Origin: Anaerocolumna cellulosilytica
GTDB lineage: Bacteria > Bacillota > Clostridia > Lachnospirales > Lachnospiraceae
Assembly (NCBI RefSeq): GCF_014218335.1
Contig: NZ_AP023367.1
Coordinates: 3,225,501-3,289,500, forward strand
DNA: 64,000 nt
Direction: 5' to 3'
Made by a program: the position numbers and the translations under genes
Shown: piece after piece, positions 1-7,448 of the stretch
How the letters are laid out: each line of letters starts with the position of its first letter
Numbering within the stretch: position 1 is the stretch's first letter
The notes under the pieces: model-generated
Told to the model about the DNA's origin: nothing
What the model saw: the letters and a program-made list of their open reading frames with translations, nothing else
The model's database searches: none

Positions 1-283
1 GTCTAACATCAACAATAAACATAATAACATCCGCTGTTTCAATAGCGATTTCAGCCTGCTGACGCATATAAGACAATAGTACATCACTACTTTCCGGCTC
101 AATACCACCGGTATCTATCATTGTAAACTGTTTATCCAACCAGGTGACATCTGCATATATACGATCCCTGGTAACTCCCGGAAAGTCCTGCACTATTGCT
201 ATTCTTTCTCCTGCCAGGGCGTTAAATAACGTTGACTTTCCTACATTCGGTCTGCCAACAATTGCAACTATAGGTTTACTCAT
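1..283 (-). CDS. der: Ribosome-assembly GTPase Der (EngA), N-terminal part
   Basis: The gene runs off the left edge of the window; only about the first 94 residues are present. They start [18 protein letters not shown], with the G1/P-loop GRPNVGKST at residues 10-18, the G2 threonine in PGVTRDR near residue 40 and the G3 DTGG near residue 58. This is the first of the two tandem G domains of Der, a GTPase for late 50S subunit assembly. The start ATG is at 281-283, with an AGGAA-type ribosome site just upstream. A DUF512-type gene normally sits upstream of der in Clostridia; here only its 3' remnant is seen at 347-529. Recognition of the family is secure from the motifs. Confidence 0.95.
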   Translation of the reverse strand, partial: MSKPIVAIVGRPNVGKSTLFNALAGERIAIVQDFPGVTRDRIYADVTWLDKQFTMIDTGGIEPESSDVLLSYMRQQAEIAIETADVIMFIVDVR

Positions 284-346
284 GTGTTTCCCTCTTTCCT
301 GCAAATCATATTACCGATTTGCCTTTTGTAAAATTCATATCTTTCA

Positions 347-529
347 TTAATACTTTAACTTGCGCTCTAAAACACCATCAATTAAAGACTTTCCGTCTGA
401 TTGTACAATACGAGTCTTTGTTTGTAAAGCCTTTTTAACATCATCTACGGTAAAATCATCCAGCAGAATCCTCTCACCGTTTCTTAAATGAACTTCAGAT
501 AATACTATCCTAATCAGACAATAAACCGG
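347..529 (-). pseudogene. 3' remnant of a DUF512-type radical SAM/PDZ gene
   Basis: On the minus strand the frame ends in about 55 codons reading VLSEVHLRNGERILLDDFTV and then DDVKKALQTKTRIVQ, finishing at a stop at 347-349. This matches my memory of the C-terminus of DUF512 proteins (LRxGExxFLDDxTVExxEKAL), which lie directly upstream of der in many Clostridia. The frame is closed by an in-frame TAA at 530-532 and there is no start codon or ribosome site, so the body of the gene (about 400 residues) is missing. Beyond 530 the sequence turns AT-rich and noncoding. I infer a deletion or rearrangement breakpoint near 515-530. The gene name is a recall-based call; the truncation is directly visible. 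Confidence 0.6.
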
Positions 530-532
530 TTA

Positions 533-800
533 CAGTACTAGATTTACTAAAAACTCATTCATATATAGTATATACGATTCCCTTGATATTAGGATACTTT
601 TTCTAAAGTATTTCTATTTTTGTCCTCTCTAATTCTATTCTTACATAGTATAGCAGTTGTAATGGAAATTATCAAATATATTTTGCCAAAACAGCAGATT
701 CCAATAGGTTCTTAACATTGCAAAGTACCTCTTGCCGTAAGGCTTTATTAAGTTTATAATAGTCCGTACCAATATAAAATTCTTAACTTAAATTACTATT
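533..800. other. AT-rich noncoding gap
   Basis: This gap separates the DUF512-type remnant from the plus-strand GNAT gene. I see no open frame with a ribosome site, no RNA gene and no clear terminator. It probably holds the promoter of the next gene; a TATAAT-like TTATAAT lies near 751-757 but I could not pair it with a good -35. Confidence 0.4.
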
Positions 801-811
801 TTGAAAGGAAC

Positions 812-826
812 ACCTGCATTGCAGGT
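812..826 (+). promoter_or_regulatory. Small hairpin between ribosome site and ATG
   Basis: ACCTGC (812-817) and GCAGGT (821-826) form a perfect 6-bp stem with a 3-nt loop. It lies between the only purine-rich ribosome site (GAAAGGAA, 803-810) and the ATG at 839. The hairpin would shorten the effective 28-nt spacing. Alternatively, translation could start at an in-frame ATT at 818, which has normal spacing. Confidence 0.4.
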
Positions 827-838
827 CACAAAAAAATT

Positions 839-1258
839 ATGAATATACAATTAAAGCACCAACTAACTGTTGCCGAATACAACGATATCCGTAAATCTGC
901 TGGCTGGCTCACACTTTCAGAAGTACAAGCTGAAAGAGGTCTTAAAAATACTTACTATCTAGTTGCTGCCGTCCACGATGACAAAGCCATCGCAATGGCA
1001 AGAGTTATCAGCGACGGCGGATATGTTGTATATATTTCAGACGTGATTGTAAATCCTTCATATCAAGGATATGGTATTGGAAAGTTGATGATGGAAGACA
1101 TTATGAACTTCCTTAAATCCGATATTGCAAAAGAATATCCGGTTATGATTAATCTTATGGCCGCCGTTGGAAAAGAAAACTTCTATGAAAAGTTCGGTTT
1201 TAAAGTTCGTCCCTCGGAAGATACAGGTGCCGGAATGTCTCAGTGGTTAAACTTGTAA
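839..1258 (+). CDS. GNAT-family N-acetyltransferase
   Basis: A 139-residue protein with the GNAT core: a beta strand ISDVIVNPSYQGYGIGKLMM around residues 65-85, containing the acetyl-CoA-binding Q/RxxGxG/A motif as QGYGIG, and a C-terminal NFYEKFGFKVRP signature. Such proteins move an acetyl group from acetyl-CoA to an amine; the substrate cannot be told from sequence. The length is normal for small single-domain members. The ribosome site is oddly far away (see the hairpin at 812-826), so an upstream ATT start at 818, adding seven residues, cannot be excluded. It is a single gene with no operon partner. Confidence 0.88.
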   Translation: MNIQLKHQLTVAEYNDIRKSAGWLTLSEVQAERGLKNTYYLVAAVHDDKAIAMARVISDGGYVVYISDVIVNPSYQGYGIGKLMMEDIMNFLKSDIAKEYPVMINLMAAVGKENFYEKFGFKVRPSEDTGAGMSQWLNL

Positions 1259-1371
1259 AAAAATTTTAAAATATTTAAAATATCACTTGACCGTGACCTT
1301 ACGTAACCCCTTATAGTTACCTTAGCAAATAAATCAACCTAAGAAATACACAAAATATTAAGGAGGATATT

Positions 1372-2418
1372 ATGAGGACATATTTAATTACAGGGGGCAT
1401 GGGCTTTATTGGCTCTAATTATATTCATTATCTTTATGAAACCCAGTATATGAGGACATCTGAAATACCAAACTGCGGGGATACCGATAAAACAAAAAGT
1501 AAAGAAACCTTTCGTATTATTAACTTGGATTTATTGACTTATGCAGCAAATCCCGAGTATGTAGAAGAATTTAATCACTTGGAGAATTACATTTTTATTC
1601 ACGGGGATATCTGCGATGAGGAGTTAGTTACAAATATTTTAACAGATTATGAAGTCGATACCATCGTTCATTTTGCTGCGGAAACTCACGTAGACAATAG
1701 TATACAAAACCCTGACCCTTTTATCAAAACCAATATTACAGGTACCCATGTCTTATTAAAATCAGCAAAAACTGTTTGGGAAGCTCCAACCGGATACAAG
1801 GATAAAAAGTTTTTATATATTTCGACCGATGAGGTATATGGTACACTAGGCAAGGAAGGATATTTTAGAGAAGATTCCCCAGTCTATCCCAAAAATCCGT
1901 ACTCCGCTGCAAAAGCTTCCGCAGAATTATTGTGCAAATCCTATTATAATACCTACGGTTTACCTGTTTTAATAAGTCGTTGTAGCAATAACTATGGTCC
2001 TGGTCAGCACCCCGAAAAGCTTATTCCTCTTTTAATAAAGAACTTAACTGAAAAAAAGAAACTTCCCATATATGGTGACGGCACTGCGGTAAGGGACTGG
2101 TTATATGTAGGCGACCACTGTTCTGCCATAGAGAAGATACTGGATTTAGGCAAGCCGGGGGAGATATATAACATTGGCTGCAATAATGAAAAAAACACTC
2201 TGGAAATTGCAGAAATACTGCTCTCTATGATACCAACCACGCCTGCTGTCACCCTACAGGATGCTGTTAGTTTTGTACCAGACCGACCTGGCCATGATAT
2301 GCGGTATGCCATAGATGCAAGTAAGCTTACAACAGAGCTTGGCTGGAAACCTAAAACAGATTTTGCACAAGGTCTTTTTAATACTGTTAATTGGTACCTC
2401 AAAAAATACAAACAATAA
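1372..2418 (+). CDS. rfbB: dTDP-glucose 4,6-dehydratase
   Basis: A 348-residue extended short-chain dehydrogenase. The N-terminal NAD-binding loop GGMGFIGSN is at residues 8-16, STDEVYG with the catalytic Asp-Glu pair is near residues 158-164, the YSAAKAS catalytic Tyr-x3-Lys near 182-188, and RCSNNYGPGQHPEKLIP follows, all diagnostic for RfbB/RmlB. It converts dTDP-glucose to dTDP-4-keto-6-deoxyglucose for deoxysugars of surface polysaccharides. AAGGAGG at about 1361 sets the start. The usual partners rfbA, rfbC and rfbD are absent nearby, so this is an isolated copy. An insertion with DTDKTKSK near residues 36-43 is slightly longer than usual. Confidence 0.93.
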   Translation: MRTYLITGGMGFIGSNYIHYLYETQYMRTSEIPNCGDTDKTKSKETFRIINLDLLTYAANPEYVEEFNHLENYIFIHGDICDEELVTNILTDYEVDTIVHFAAETHVDNSIQNPDPFIKTNITGTHVLLKSAKTVWEAPTGYKDKKFLYISTDEVYGTLGKEGYFREDSPVYPKNPYSAAKASAELLCKSYYNTYGLPVLISRCSNNYGPGQHPEKLIPLLIKNLTEKKKLPIYGDGTAVRDWLYVGDHCSAIEKILDLGKPGEIYNIGCNNEKNTLEIAEILLSMIPTTPAVTLQDAVSFVPDRPGHDMRYAIDASKLTTELGWKPKTDFAQGLFNTVNWYLKKYKQ

Positions 2419-2576
2419 CATAGTATTTACTGCGAAATATAATAAGGTGCCTTGCCACTCCACCAGAATCTGTTTTGGTGATTTAGACTGTTTCCATCAC
2501 ACAAGTAATTGTTTAAATCGAACTACAAAGATTAGATTATCACCTACAAAACTATTTCAGTTAGGAGGAACGTCAT

Positions 2577-3764
2577 ATGAGGGAAGACGGACTATATAAA
2601 AGCGGGGAATTTGCAAAAAAAGCCAATGTGTCCATCCGTACTATCCGTTACTATGATAAGCAAGGGCTTTTAAAACCTTCCTATGTAAACAAGTCCGGCT
2701 ATCGTTTTTATAGTGACCTAGATTTTGCAAAACTCCAGAAAATAGTGAGCCTAAAATCCCTTGGTTTTTCTTTAGAAGAGATTATGGAACTTGTCGTACG
2801 AGATAATGAGCATAATTATCTATTACAAAGCTTTCATCAACAATTAGAGCTGATACGAAGCAAACAGGAGCATCTTAAGCTTATGGAGGAATCTCTCTTA
2901 TCAGCTACAAAAGAATTGGGGTTAAAGGAGCAAATTGGATGGGAGCAGGTTCTTCATCTAATTCATCTCTCAAATATGGAAAAAGATATACTGAATCAGT
3001 ATCACAATGCTTCCAACACCAAGATAAGAATCTCACTTCATAAAACCTACAGCCAAAATTCACAAGGCTGGTTTCCATGGCTTTATTCTCATTATAACAT
3101 AGCTCCCGGAGAAACTGTTTTGGAGCTTGGCTGCGGTAATGGAGAGCTTTGGAGGATGAATCAGGAAAAGTTACCACAAAATGTAAAACTTCTGCTGACC
3201 GATTTGTCCTCGGGCATGTTAAAAGATACAAAAAAAGTTCTGGCACATACTGGCCTGTACACCCAGTATCATATACTCGATTGCCACAAGCTGCCCTTTA
3301 AAGATAATACAATAGATAAAATCATTGCAAACCATGTAATGTTTTACATCAAAGACCGAAATAGCACCTTTCTTGAAATAAAGCGGGCACTAAAAACAGA
3401 TGGGGTTTTTTATTGCAGTACCTATGGTAAAGAACATATGAAGGAAGTCAATGATTTAGTAAAAGAATTTGATTGTCATATTGCTCTTTCAGAAATAAAT
3501 CTATACGAAATATTTGGTCTGGAGAATGGAGCACAACAGCTTTCCAAGGTGTTCTCTGATGTCACTTTAAAAGTGTATGAGGATTATTTACTGGTAGATG
3601 AAGTTCAGCCTTTAATTGATTATATACTTTCCTGCCATGGTAATCAACTTACGTACTTAAAGCATAGATATGTCGAATTCAAAGATTTTCTAAGTACTAA
3701 ATTAAGAAAATATGGCAGTATCAGAATTACAAAAATGGCAGGTATGTTTATTTGCCGTAAATAG
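2577..3764 (+). CDS. MerR-type regulator fused to SAM-dependent methyltransferase
   Basis: A 395-residue two-domain protein. Residues 5-75 are a MerR winged helix-turn-helix (KSGEFAKKANVSIRTIRYYD, then LLKPSYVNKSGYRFYSD), followed by a helical linker of about 60 residues. From about residue 150 comes a class I methyltransferase fold: motif I VLELGCGNGEL near 179, LLTDLSSGML as the acidic loop, then LPFKDNTIDKIIANHVMFY. The MerR half would bind a promoter. The C-terminal half occupies the place of the usual effector domain, so it may act as an enzyme or as a SAM sensor. The AGGAGG at about 2563-2568 fixes the start. It is followed by tspO only 51 bp downstream, so the two could be co-transcribed. 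Confidence 0.88.
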   Translation: MREDGLYKSGEFAKKANVSIRTIRYYDKQGLLKPSYVNKSGYRFYSDLDFAKLQKIVSLKSLGFSLEEIMELVVRDNEHNYLLQSFHQQLELIRSKQEHLKLMEESLLSATKELGLKEQIGWEQVLHLIHLSNMEKDILNQYHNASNTKIRISLHKTYSQNSQGWFPWLYSHYNIAPGETVLELGCGNGELWRMNQEKLPQNVKLLLTDLSSGMLKDTKKVLAHTGLYTQYHILDCHKLPFKDNTIDKIIANHVMFYIKDRNSTFLEIKRALKTDGVFYCSTYGKEHMKEVNDLVKEFDCHIALSEINLYEIFGLENGAQQLSKVFSDVTLKVYEDYLLVDEVQPLIDYILSCHGNQLTYLKHRYVEFKDFLSTKLRKYGSIRITKMAGMFICRK

Positions 3765-3772
3765 CCTAAATT

Positions 3773-3814
3773 AAGCTGCACCTGAATAAACTATAACATA
3801 TGGAGGTGCAGCTT
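3773..3814 (+). promoter_or_regulatory. Inverted repeat enclosing the tspO ribosome site
   Basis: AAGCTGCACCT (3773-3783) pairs perfectly with AGGTGCAGCTT (3804-3814), an 11-bp stem with a 20-nt loop. The 3' arm contains the tspO Shine-Dalgarno GGAGG and ends two bases before the ATG at 3816. Folding would mask the ribosome site. It could also serve as a weak terminator for the preceding gene, but only three T follow it. Confidence 0.6.
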
Positions 3815-3815
3815 T

Positions 3816-4286
3816 ATGTTAAAAAAGAATTTAAGTACTTTAATTATTTTTATCCTGTTGCCAATTGCAGTCGGAATGATTTCCTCCGTACTTGCCGGTA
3901 ACATAGCCGGAACCTACAGTCAGCTTAACCAGCCGGAATTAAGCCCTCCTGCTGCTGTCTTTCCTATTATATGGACAATATTGTACACATTAATGGGTAT
4001 CTCCTCCTTTCTTATATTTATATCCGATTCTCCGTATAAAGAAAAAGCTTTATGGATTTACTTTCTACAGCTTTTTATTATTTTTTTGTGGTCTCCCATC
4101 TTTTTCGGTCTGCAACTGTATCTGCTCGGCTTTCTTTGGCTGCTTTTATTAGTAGTACTAATTGTTATAATGATACTGCGTTTCTATTCCATTGACCCTG
4201 TAGCCGCCTATTTACTGATTCCCTATTTGCTGTGGTGCATCTTTGCTGCTTATCTAAGTTTCGGAATCTATGCAAGGAATACATAA
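3816..4286 (+). CDS. tspO: TspO/MBR family membrane protein
   Basis: A 156-residue hydrophobic protein with about five membrane helices. It has the family pattern LNQPELSPPAAVFPIIWTIL followed by YTLMGISSFLI near residues 35-60, i.e. the conserved SPPxxVFxxVWxxLYxxMG stretch, and a later LQLFIIFLWSPIFFGLQ. TspO proteins bind tetrapyrroles and related hydrophobic ligands in the cytoplasmic membrane; their bacterial role is unsettled. Length matches the family (150-165). The start ATG sits right behind a hairpin that contains its ribosome site, so translation may be controlled. Its upstream neighbour is the MerR-methyltransferase fusion. Confidence 0.9.
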   Translation: MLKKNLSTLIIFILLPIAVGMISSVLAGNIAGTYSQLNQPELSPPAAVFPIIWTILYTLMGISSFLIFISDSPYKEKALWIYFLQLFIIFLWSPIFFGLQLYLLGFLWLLLLVVLIVIMILRFYSIDPVAAYLLIPYLLWCIFAAYLSFGIYARNT

Positions 4287-4316
4287 AAAATAATTCCATT
4301 TCTACTTATGCTTATG

Positions 4317-4345
4317 TTGACGAATACTCTTCCTCGTGATATAAC
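4317..4345 (+). promoter_or_regulatory. Sigma-A promoter of the PRPP synthetase gene
   Basis: TTGACG (4317-4322), a 17-bp spacer and TATAAC (4340-4345) lie about 60 bp upstream of the ATG at 4407. Both hexamers differ from consensus by one base. Confidence 0.7.
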
Positions 4346-4406
4346 TAAATAGGTTGATTATTGAATACAAAAAGAAGCTAATATAAAAAACTATGGAGGA
4401 ATCAAC

Positions 4407-5576
4407 ATGACATCAGTTGACAATTTAGATACGATTCCGGTCGCACCTTTGAAGATTATATCCTTAGACAGCTTTAAGCCTTTGGCTAATAAAGTTGATA
4501 AGTTAATTGTAACCACCAGGCAAAGCGAAGCCGAAACAAAGAATCCCATCTATTCCTTTCCCGGCTATGTAGCCGACAGTTATTTGGTAGATGCAGATTG
4601 CCCAAGATTCAGTTCCGGAGAAGCGAAAGGTATATTAAGAGATTCTGTTCACGGCACTGATTTATTTATACTTGCCGATGTAGTAAATAATAATCTTTCC
4701 TATGGTTTTTATGGAATTGAGAACCGAAAATCTCCTGATGATCAATTCCAGGACTTAAAAAGAATGATAGATGCGTGCAATGGAAAGGCTCACCGTATTA
4801 ATGTGATTATTCCTTTTCTATACGAAAGCAGACAGGACAAAAGAACTAATTTGGAATCGTTGGATTGTGCTACCGCACTACAGGAACTACTCTACATGGG
4901 CGTTAAAAATATTATTACTTTTGATGCTCACGACCCCAGAATAGCCAATGCGATACCAATTAGCGGCTTTGATAATTTTTATACCTCCTATCAGTTTATT
5001 CAATCTTTGTTGACTACTGAAAAGCATTTAAGTCTTGCAAAAGAGGATTTTATGGTAGTAAGCCCGGATGAGGGCGGTATGTCAAAAGCTGTTTTTTATG
5101 CTAATATCCTAGGTGTAGATATGGGTATGTTTTACAAAAGGCGTGATTACTCAGTGGTTGTAGATGGTAAAAATCCTATTGCTGCACATGAATTTCTAGG
5201 TACCAGTGTGGAAGGTAAATCTATTTACATTATGGATGATATGATTGCCTCAGGACAAAGTGTTTTAGAAGTGGCAGCTGAATTAAAGAAACGTAAGGCT
5301 GATAAGATATACATAGCTGCTACCTTTGGTTTATTTACAGAAGGCTATGAGCAATTTGATAAATATTATGAGGCAGGTCTTTTTGACCGTGTATACACTA
5401 CTAACTTAACCTATTGTTCCGAAGAATTAATGAGTAAGCCTTATTATGCTACTGTTGACATTAGTCGTTATCTAGCCCTAATTATTCATACAATTAATCA
5501 TGACAAGACATTGGAAGATATCTCAAATCCTAAAGCAAGAATTCAAGAAATGGTACGTGAATATAAAAGCAAATAA
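4407..5576 (+). CDS. prs: Ribose-phosphate pyrophosphokinase, long variant
   Basis: A 389-residue type I phosphoribosyltransferase fold. ADVVNNNLSYGFY and PFLYESRQDKR (residues ~131-141) correspond to the ATP-binding stretch of PRPP synthetases. FDAHDPRIANAIP (~172-184) resembles the catalytic flexible region, and IYIMDDMIASGQSV (~272-285) is the PRPP loop, normally VVDDxxDTGGT. The enzyme makes PRPP from ribose 5-phosphate and ATP for nucleotide, His and Trp synthesis. It is about 70 residues longer than the classical 315-residue enzyme, with an N-terminal extension and an altered PRPP loop. A good promoter and a GGAGG ribosome site precede it. It is a lone gene bounded downstream by a bidirectional terminator. 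Confidence 0.85.
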   Translation: MTSVDNLDTIPVAPLKIISLDSFKPLANKVDKLIVTTRQSEAETKNPIYSFPGYVADSYLVDADCPRFSSGEAKGILRDSVHGTDLFILADVVNNNLSYGFYGIENRKSPDDQFQDLKRMIDACNGKAHRINVIIPFLYESRQDKRTNLESLDCATALQELLYMGVKNIITFDAHDPRIANAIPISGFDNFYTSYQFIQSLLTTEKHLSLAKEDFMVVSPDEGGMSKAVFYANILGVDMGMFYKRRDYSVVVDGKNPIAAHEFLGTSVEGKSIYIMDDMIASGQSVLEVAAELKKRKADKIYIAATFGLFTEGYEQFDKYYEAGLFDRVYTTNLTYCSEELMSKPYYATVDISRYLALIIHTINHDKTLEDISNPKARIQEMVREYKSK

Positions 5577-5623
5577 CTCTTATTGCTATAGTACTTTTAT
5601 GCAACAAACCATATTAATAAAGC

Positions 5624-5665
5624 CCCCTGTCTTTTACAAACATGAAAGACAGGGGACTTATTTTA
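5624..5665. terminator. Bidirectional terminator between prs and pgeF
   Basis: CCCCTGTCTTT (5624-5634) pairs with AAAGACAGGGG (5645-5655), an 11-bp GC-rich stem with a 10-nt loop. T-rich runs follow on the plus side (5658-5670) and weaker ones on the minus side. It ends both converging transcripts. Confidence 0.9.
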
Positions 5666-5677
5666 TTTTTGACTAAT

Positions 5678-6535
5678 TTATGGATCGGTAAGCATTAAAA
5701 AAGCAGCCATTGTACCTCTCTTTCCCATAGTAGCCCTATGAGAAAACAGCCATTTTGAATTACAGCAGGTACACACTTCGGATATATGTATATTTTCTTC
5801 TTGAATACCTGCCTCTAAAAATACCCTCCGGTTGGCTTCCCATAAATTTAAATGATATTTCCCATTTCCTTTTTCTTTAAGAATGTCCGTAATACCCACT
5901 TTAAATTCACTGGAAAACGCTTCTGCTAGGTCTTTACTAACTTCATAGCAGTCTCTACAAATAGATGGCCCAATAAGTACTGTAACATCTTTCGGATTTG
6001 TTCCAAAATGTTTTACCATCGCTTGCAAGGTTACCTGACCCATCCGGCTAACCGTGCCACGCCAGCCGGAATGACTTAATCCGATTGCCGGTTGCCTGGT
6101 ATCAACCAGGAACAATGGTACACAATCTGCATAAAAGGTTGCTAAAGGTATTCCCGGCTCATTTGTTATAAATCCATCTACTCCCTCATAATCCCTGGGT
6201 TTGCTTAATCCTTTTCCCTTGTCCTGAGACGTTATAACTCGTACTGTGGTTTTATGTACCTGATGGGTAGCAACCACATCTTCTAGTACAAACCCCATTC
6301 CTGCACATATCCTTTTATAATTTTCATCAACATCGGCAGAATCATCTCCACTAGAGTAGCTTAAATTCATGGATTCAAAAATTCCTTTACTGACACCCCC
6401 TAGTTTCGTTGAAAAGCCATGCTGGATAGAAGGTAGTTTTGATAAGCAAGGAAAAGTAAGGTAGGGAACCTCACCCGTTGTATTTAAAACGGCATGTTCA
6501 TTATTCGTAAAATGCATATTCTGCTCCAAGTTCAA
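5678..6535 (-). CDS. pgeF: YfiH/PgeF family multicopper-oxidase-like (laccase domain) protein
   Basis: A 285-residue single-domain protein with the metal-binding pattern of the DUF152 family: ATHQVHKTTV, FYADCVPLFLVD, LSHSGWRGTVSRMG and CTCCNSKWLFSHRA. Members have been linked to purine nucleoside cleavage and to editing of L-Ser-containing peptidoglycan precursors; which role applies here cannot be seen. The start is a TTG at 6535, chosen because GGAGA lies seven bases upstream, while the later in-frame ATG (residue 7) has no site. It is the last gene of the minus-strand rplS-side cluster and converges on prs. Confidence 0.88.
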   Translation of the reverse strand: MNLEQNMHFTNNEHAVLNTTGEVPYLTFPCLSKLPSIQHGFSTKLGGVSKGIFESMNLSYSSGDDSADVDENYKRICAGMGFVLEDVVATHQVHKTTVRVITSQDKGKGLSKPRDYEGVDGFITNEPGIPLATFYADCVPLFLVDTRQPAIGLSHSGWRGTVSRMGQVTLQAMVKHFGTNPKDVTVLIGPSICRDCYEVSKDLAEAFSSEFKVGITDILKEKGNGKYHLNLWEANRRVFLEAGIQEENIHISEVCTCCNSKWLFSHRATMGKRGTMAAFLMLTDP

Positions 6536-6671
6536 TCACTTCTCCTCTCTATCTCTCTATACAAATCTAACTCACATACATTTTCTATTACATTAACTTT
6601 GATATTATTTCTGTACCAGATAAGCAATGCTTATTGCCATCCTTAGAATCCGTATAATATGCTTCGCTAAA

Positions 6672-7025
6672 CTAAACAGCCTCAAAAGCGTTTGAGATTA
6701 ACTGAATATCTTCACCCAGTATACTGACTACATCAAACCGGCAGGGAGTCTCTACCGATATACCCTTTTTATGCATATAATATCTGGCTGTCTCCGTTAT
6801 CTTCTTCTGCTTATAAAAATTCACAGCTTCCTCCGGAAGCCCCATCCCTTTCGTACTGCGATATTTGACTTCAACGAATACTAAATAATTCTTATTCCAA
6901 GCTATTATGTCAATTTCTCCAGTGCGACATTTAAAATTTTGTTCAGCAATTACAAAGTCTTTTTCCACGAGAAAGTCTTTCGCCTTATCTTCATACTGCT
7001 TACCTATTACCCTCTTATTATACAT
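6672..7025 (-). CDS. yraN: YraN/UPF0102 family endonuclease-like protein
   Basis: About 117 residues from the ATG at 7025, preceded by GGAG at the right distance; a GTG at 7049 would add eight residues without support. The fold signature is that of PD-(D/E)XK nucleases: GKQYEDKAKDFL at the start, CRTGEIDIIAW with the acidic residues, then LVFVEVKYRS with the E-x-K pair. The biochemical role of UPF0102 is not established. It follows ylqH by about 45 bp and is part of the conserved rnhB-ylqH-yraN string. Confidence 0.88.
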   Translation of the reverse strand: MYNKRVIGKQYEDKAKDFLVEKDFVIAEQNFKCRTGEIDIIAWNKNYLVFVEVKYRSTKGMGLPEEAVNFYKQKKITETARYYMHKKGISVETPCRFDVVSILGEDIQLISNAFEAV

Positions 7026-7069
7026 CCCCTTAACTCCAATACGAAACACTTTAGAATAATTTTCCCCTG

Positions 7070-7384
7070 CTACTTTTCAGCCATAACCTTCCCTTTAATC
7101 CTATCCATATTATCTACAAATAGCAATACTTCCGAAACAACATCATATAATTCCGGTGGTATATAATCTCCTATCTGTAGCTTTGATAAGGTAGATGCCA
7201 GACCACTATCTTCATGTACCGGTATTCTATTCACTTCTGCTGCTTTTAGTATCTTATCTGCCAGGTAACCTCTACCGGATGCAATGATTTTAGGTGCCGC
7301 CTCCTCTGTATTATAACCCAGAGCAACAGCCGTTCTTGATTGGATATCTGCGGCTACCTCTTTATTTTTAGATTTAAAATCCAT
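7070..7384 (-). CDS. ylqH: FlhB C-terminal-domain-like protein (YlqH type)
   Basis: About 104 residues from the ATG at 7384, with AGGAGG correctly spaced; the longer frame to 7432 lacks a ribosome site. It resembles the cytoplasmic C-terminal domain of the FlhB/YscU export switch protein: TAVALGYNTEEAAPKIIASG, then KILKAAEVNRIPVHEDSGLA and YIPPELYDVVSEVL. It has no membrane segments, and the NPTH autocleavage motif at the start of this domain is absent. B. subtilis has the equivalent ylqH in the same place beside rnhB. Its function is unknown; no flagellar genes are nearby. Confidence 0.85.
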   Translation of the reverse strand: MDFKSKNKEVAADIQSRTAVALGYNTEEAAPKIIASGRGYLADKILKAAEVNRIPVHEDSGLASTLSKLQIGDYIPPELYDVVSEVLLFVDNMDRIKGKVMAEK

Positions 7385-7448
7385 AACATTCCTCCTGTCA
7401 AAATCAACAGTTATGTACACCACTACATGCAATTAGAACCATCTATTC

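Noticed and set aside
2004-2411. 135-codon minus-strand frame
   Set aside because: It lies fully inside rfbB on the opposite strand and has no ribosome site or family motif.
7070-7384. FlhB-like protein as evidence of a type III or flagellar export system
   Set aside because: It is only the soluble C-terminal-like domain, lacks NPTH, and is a standard neighbour of rnhB; no other export genes are present.
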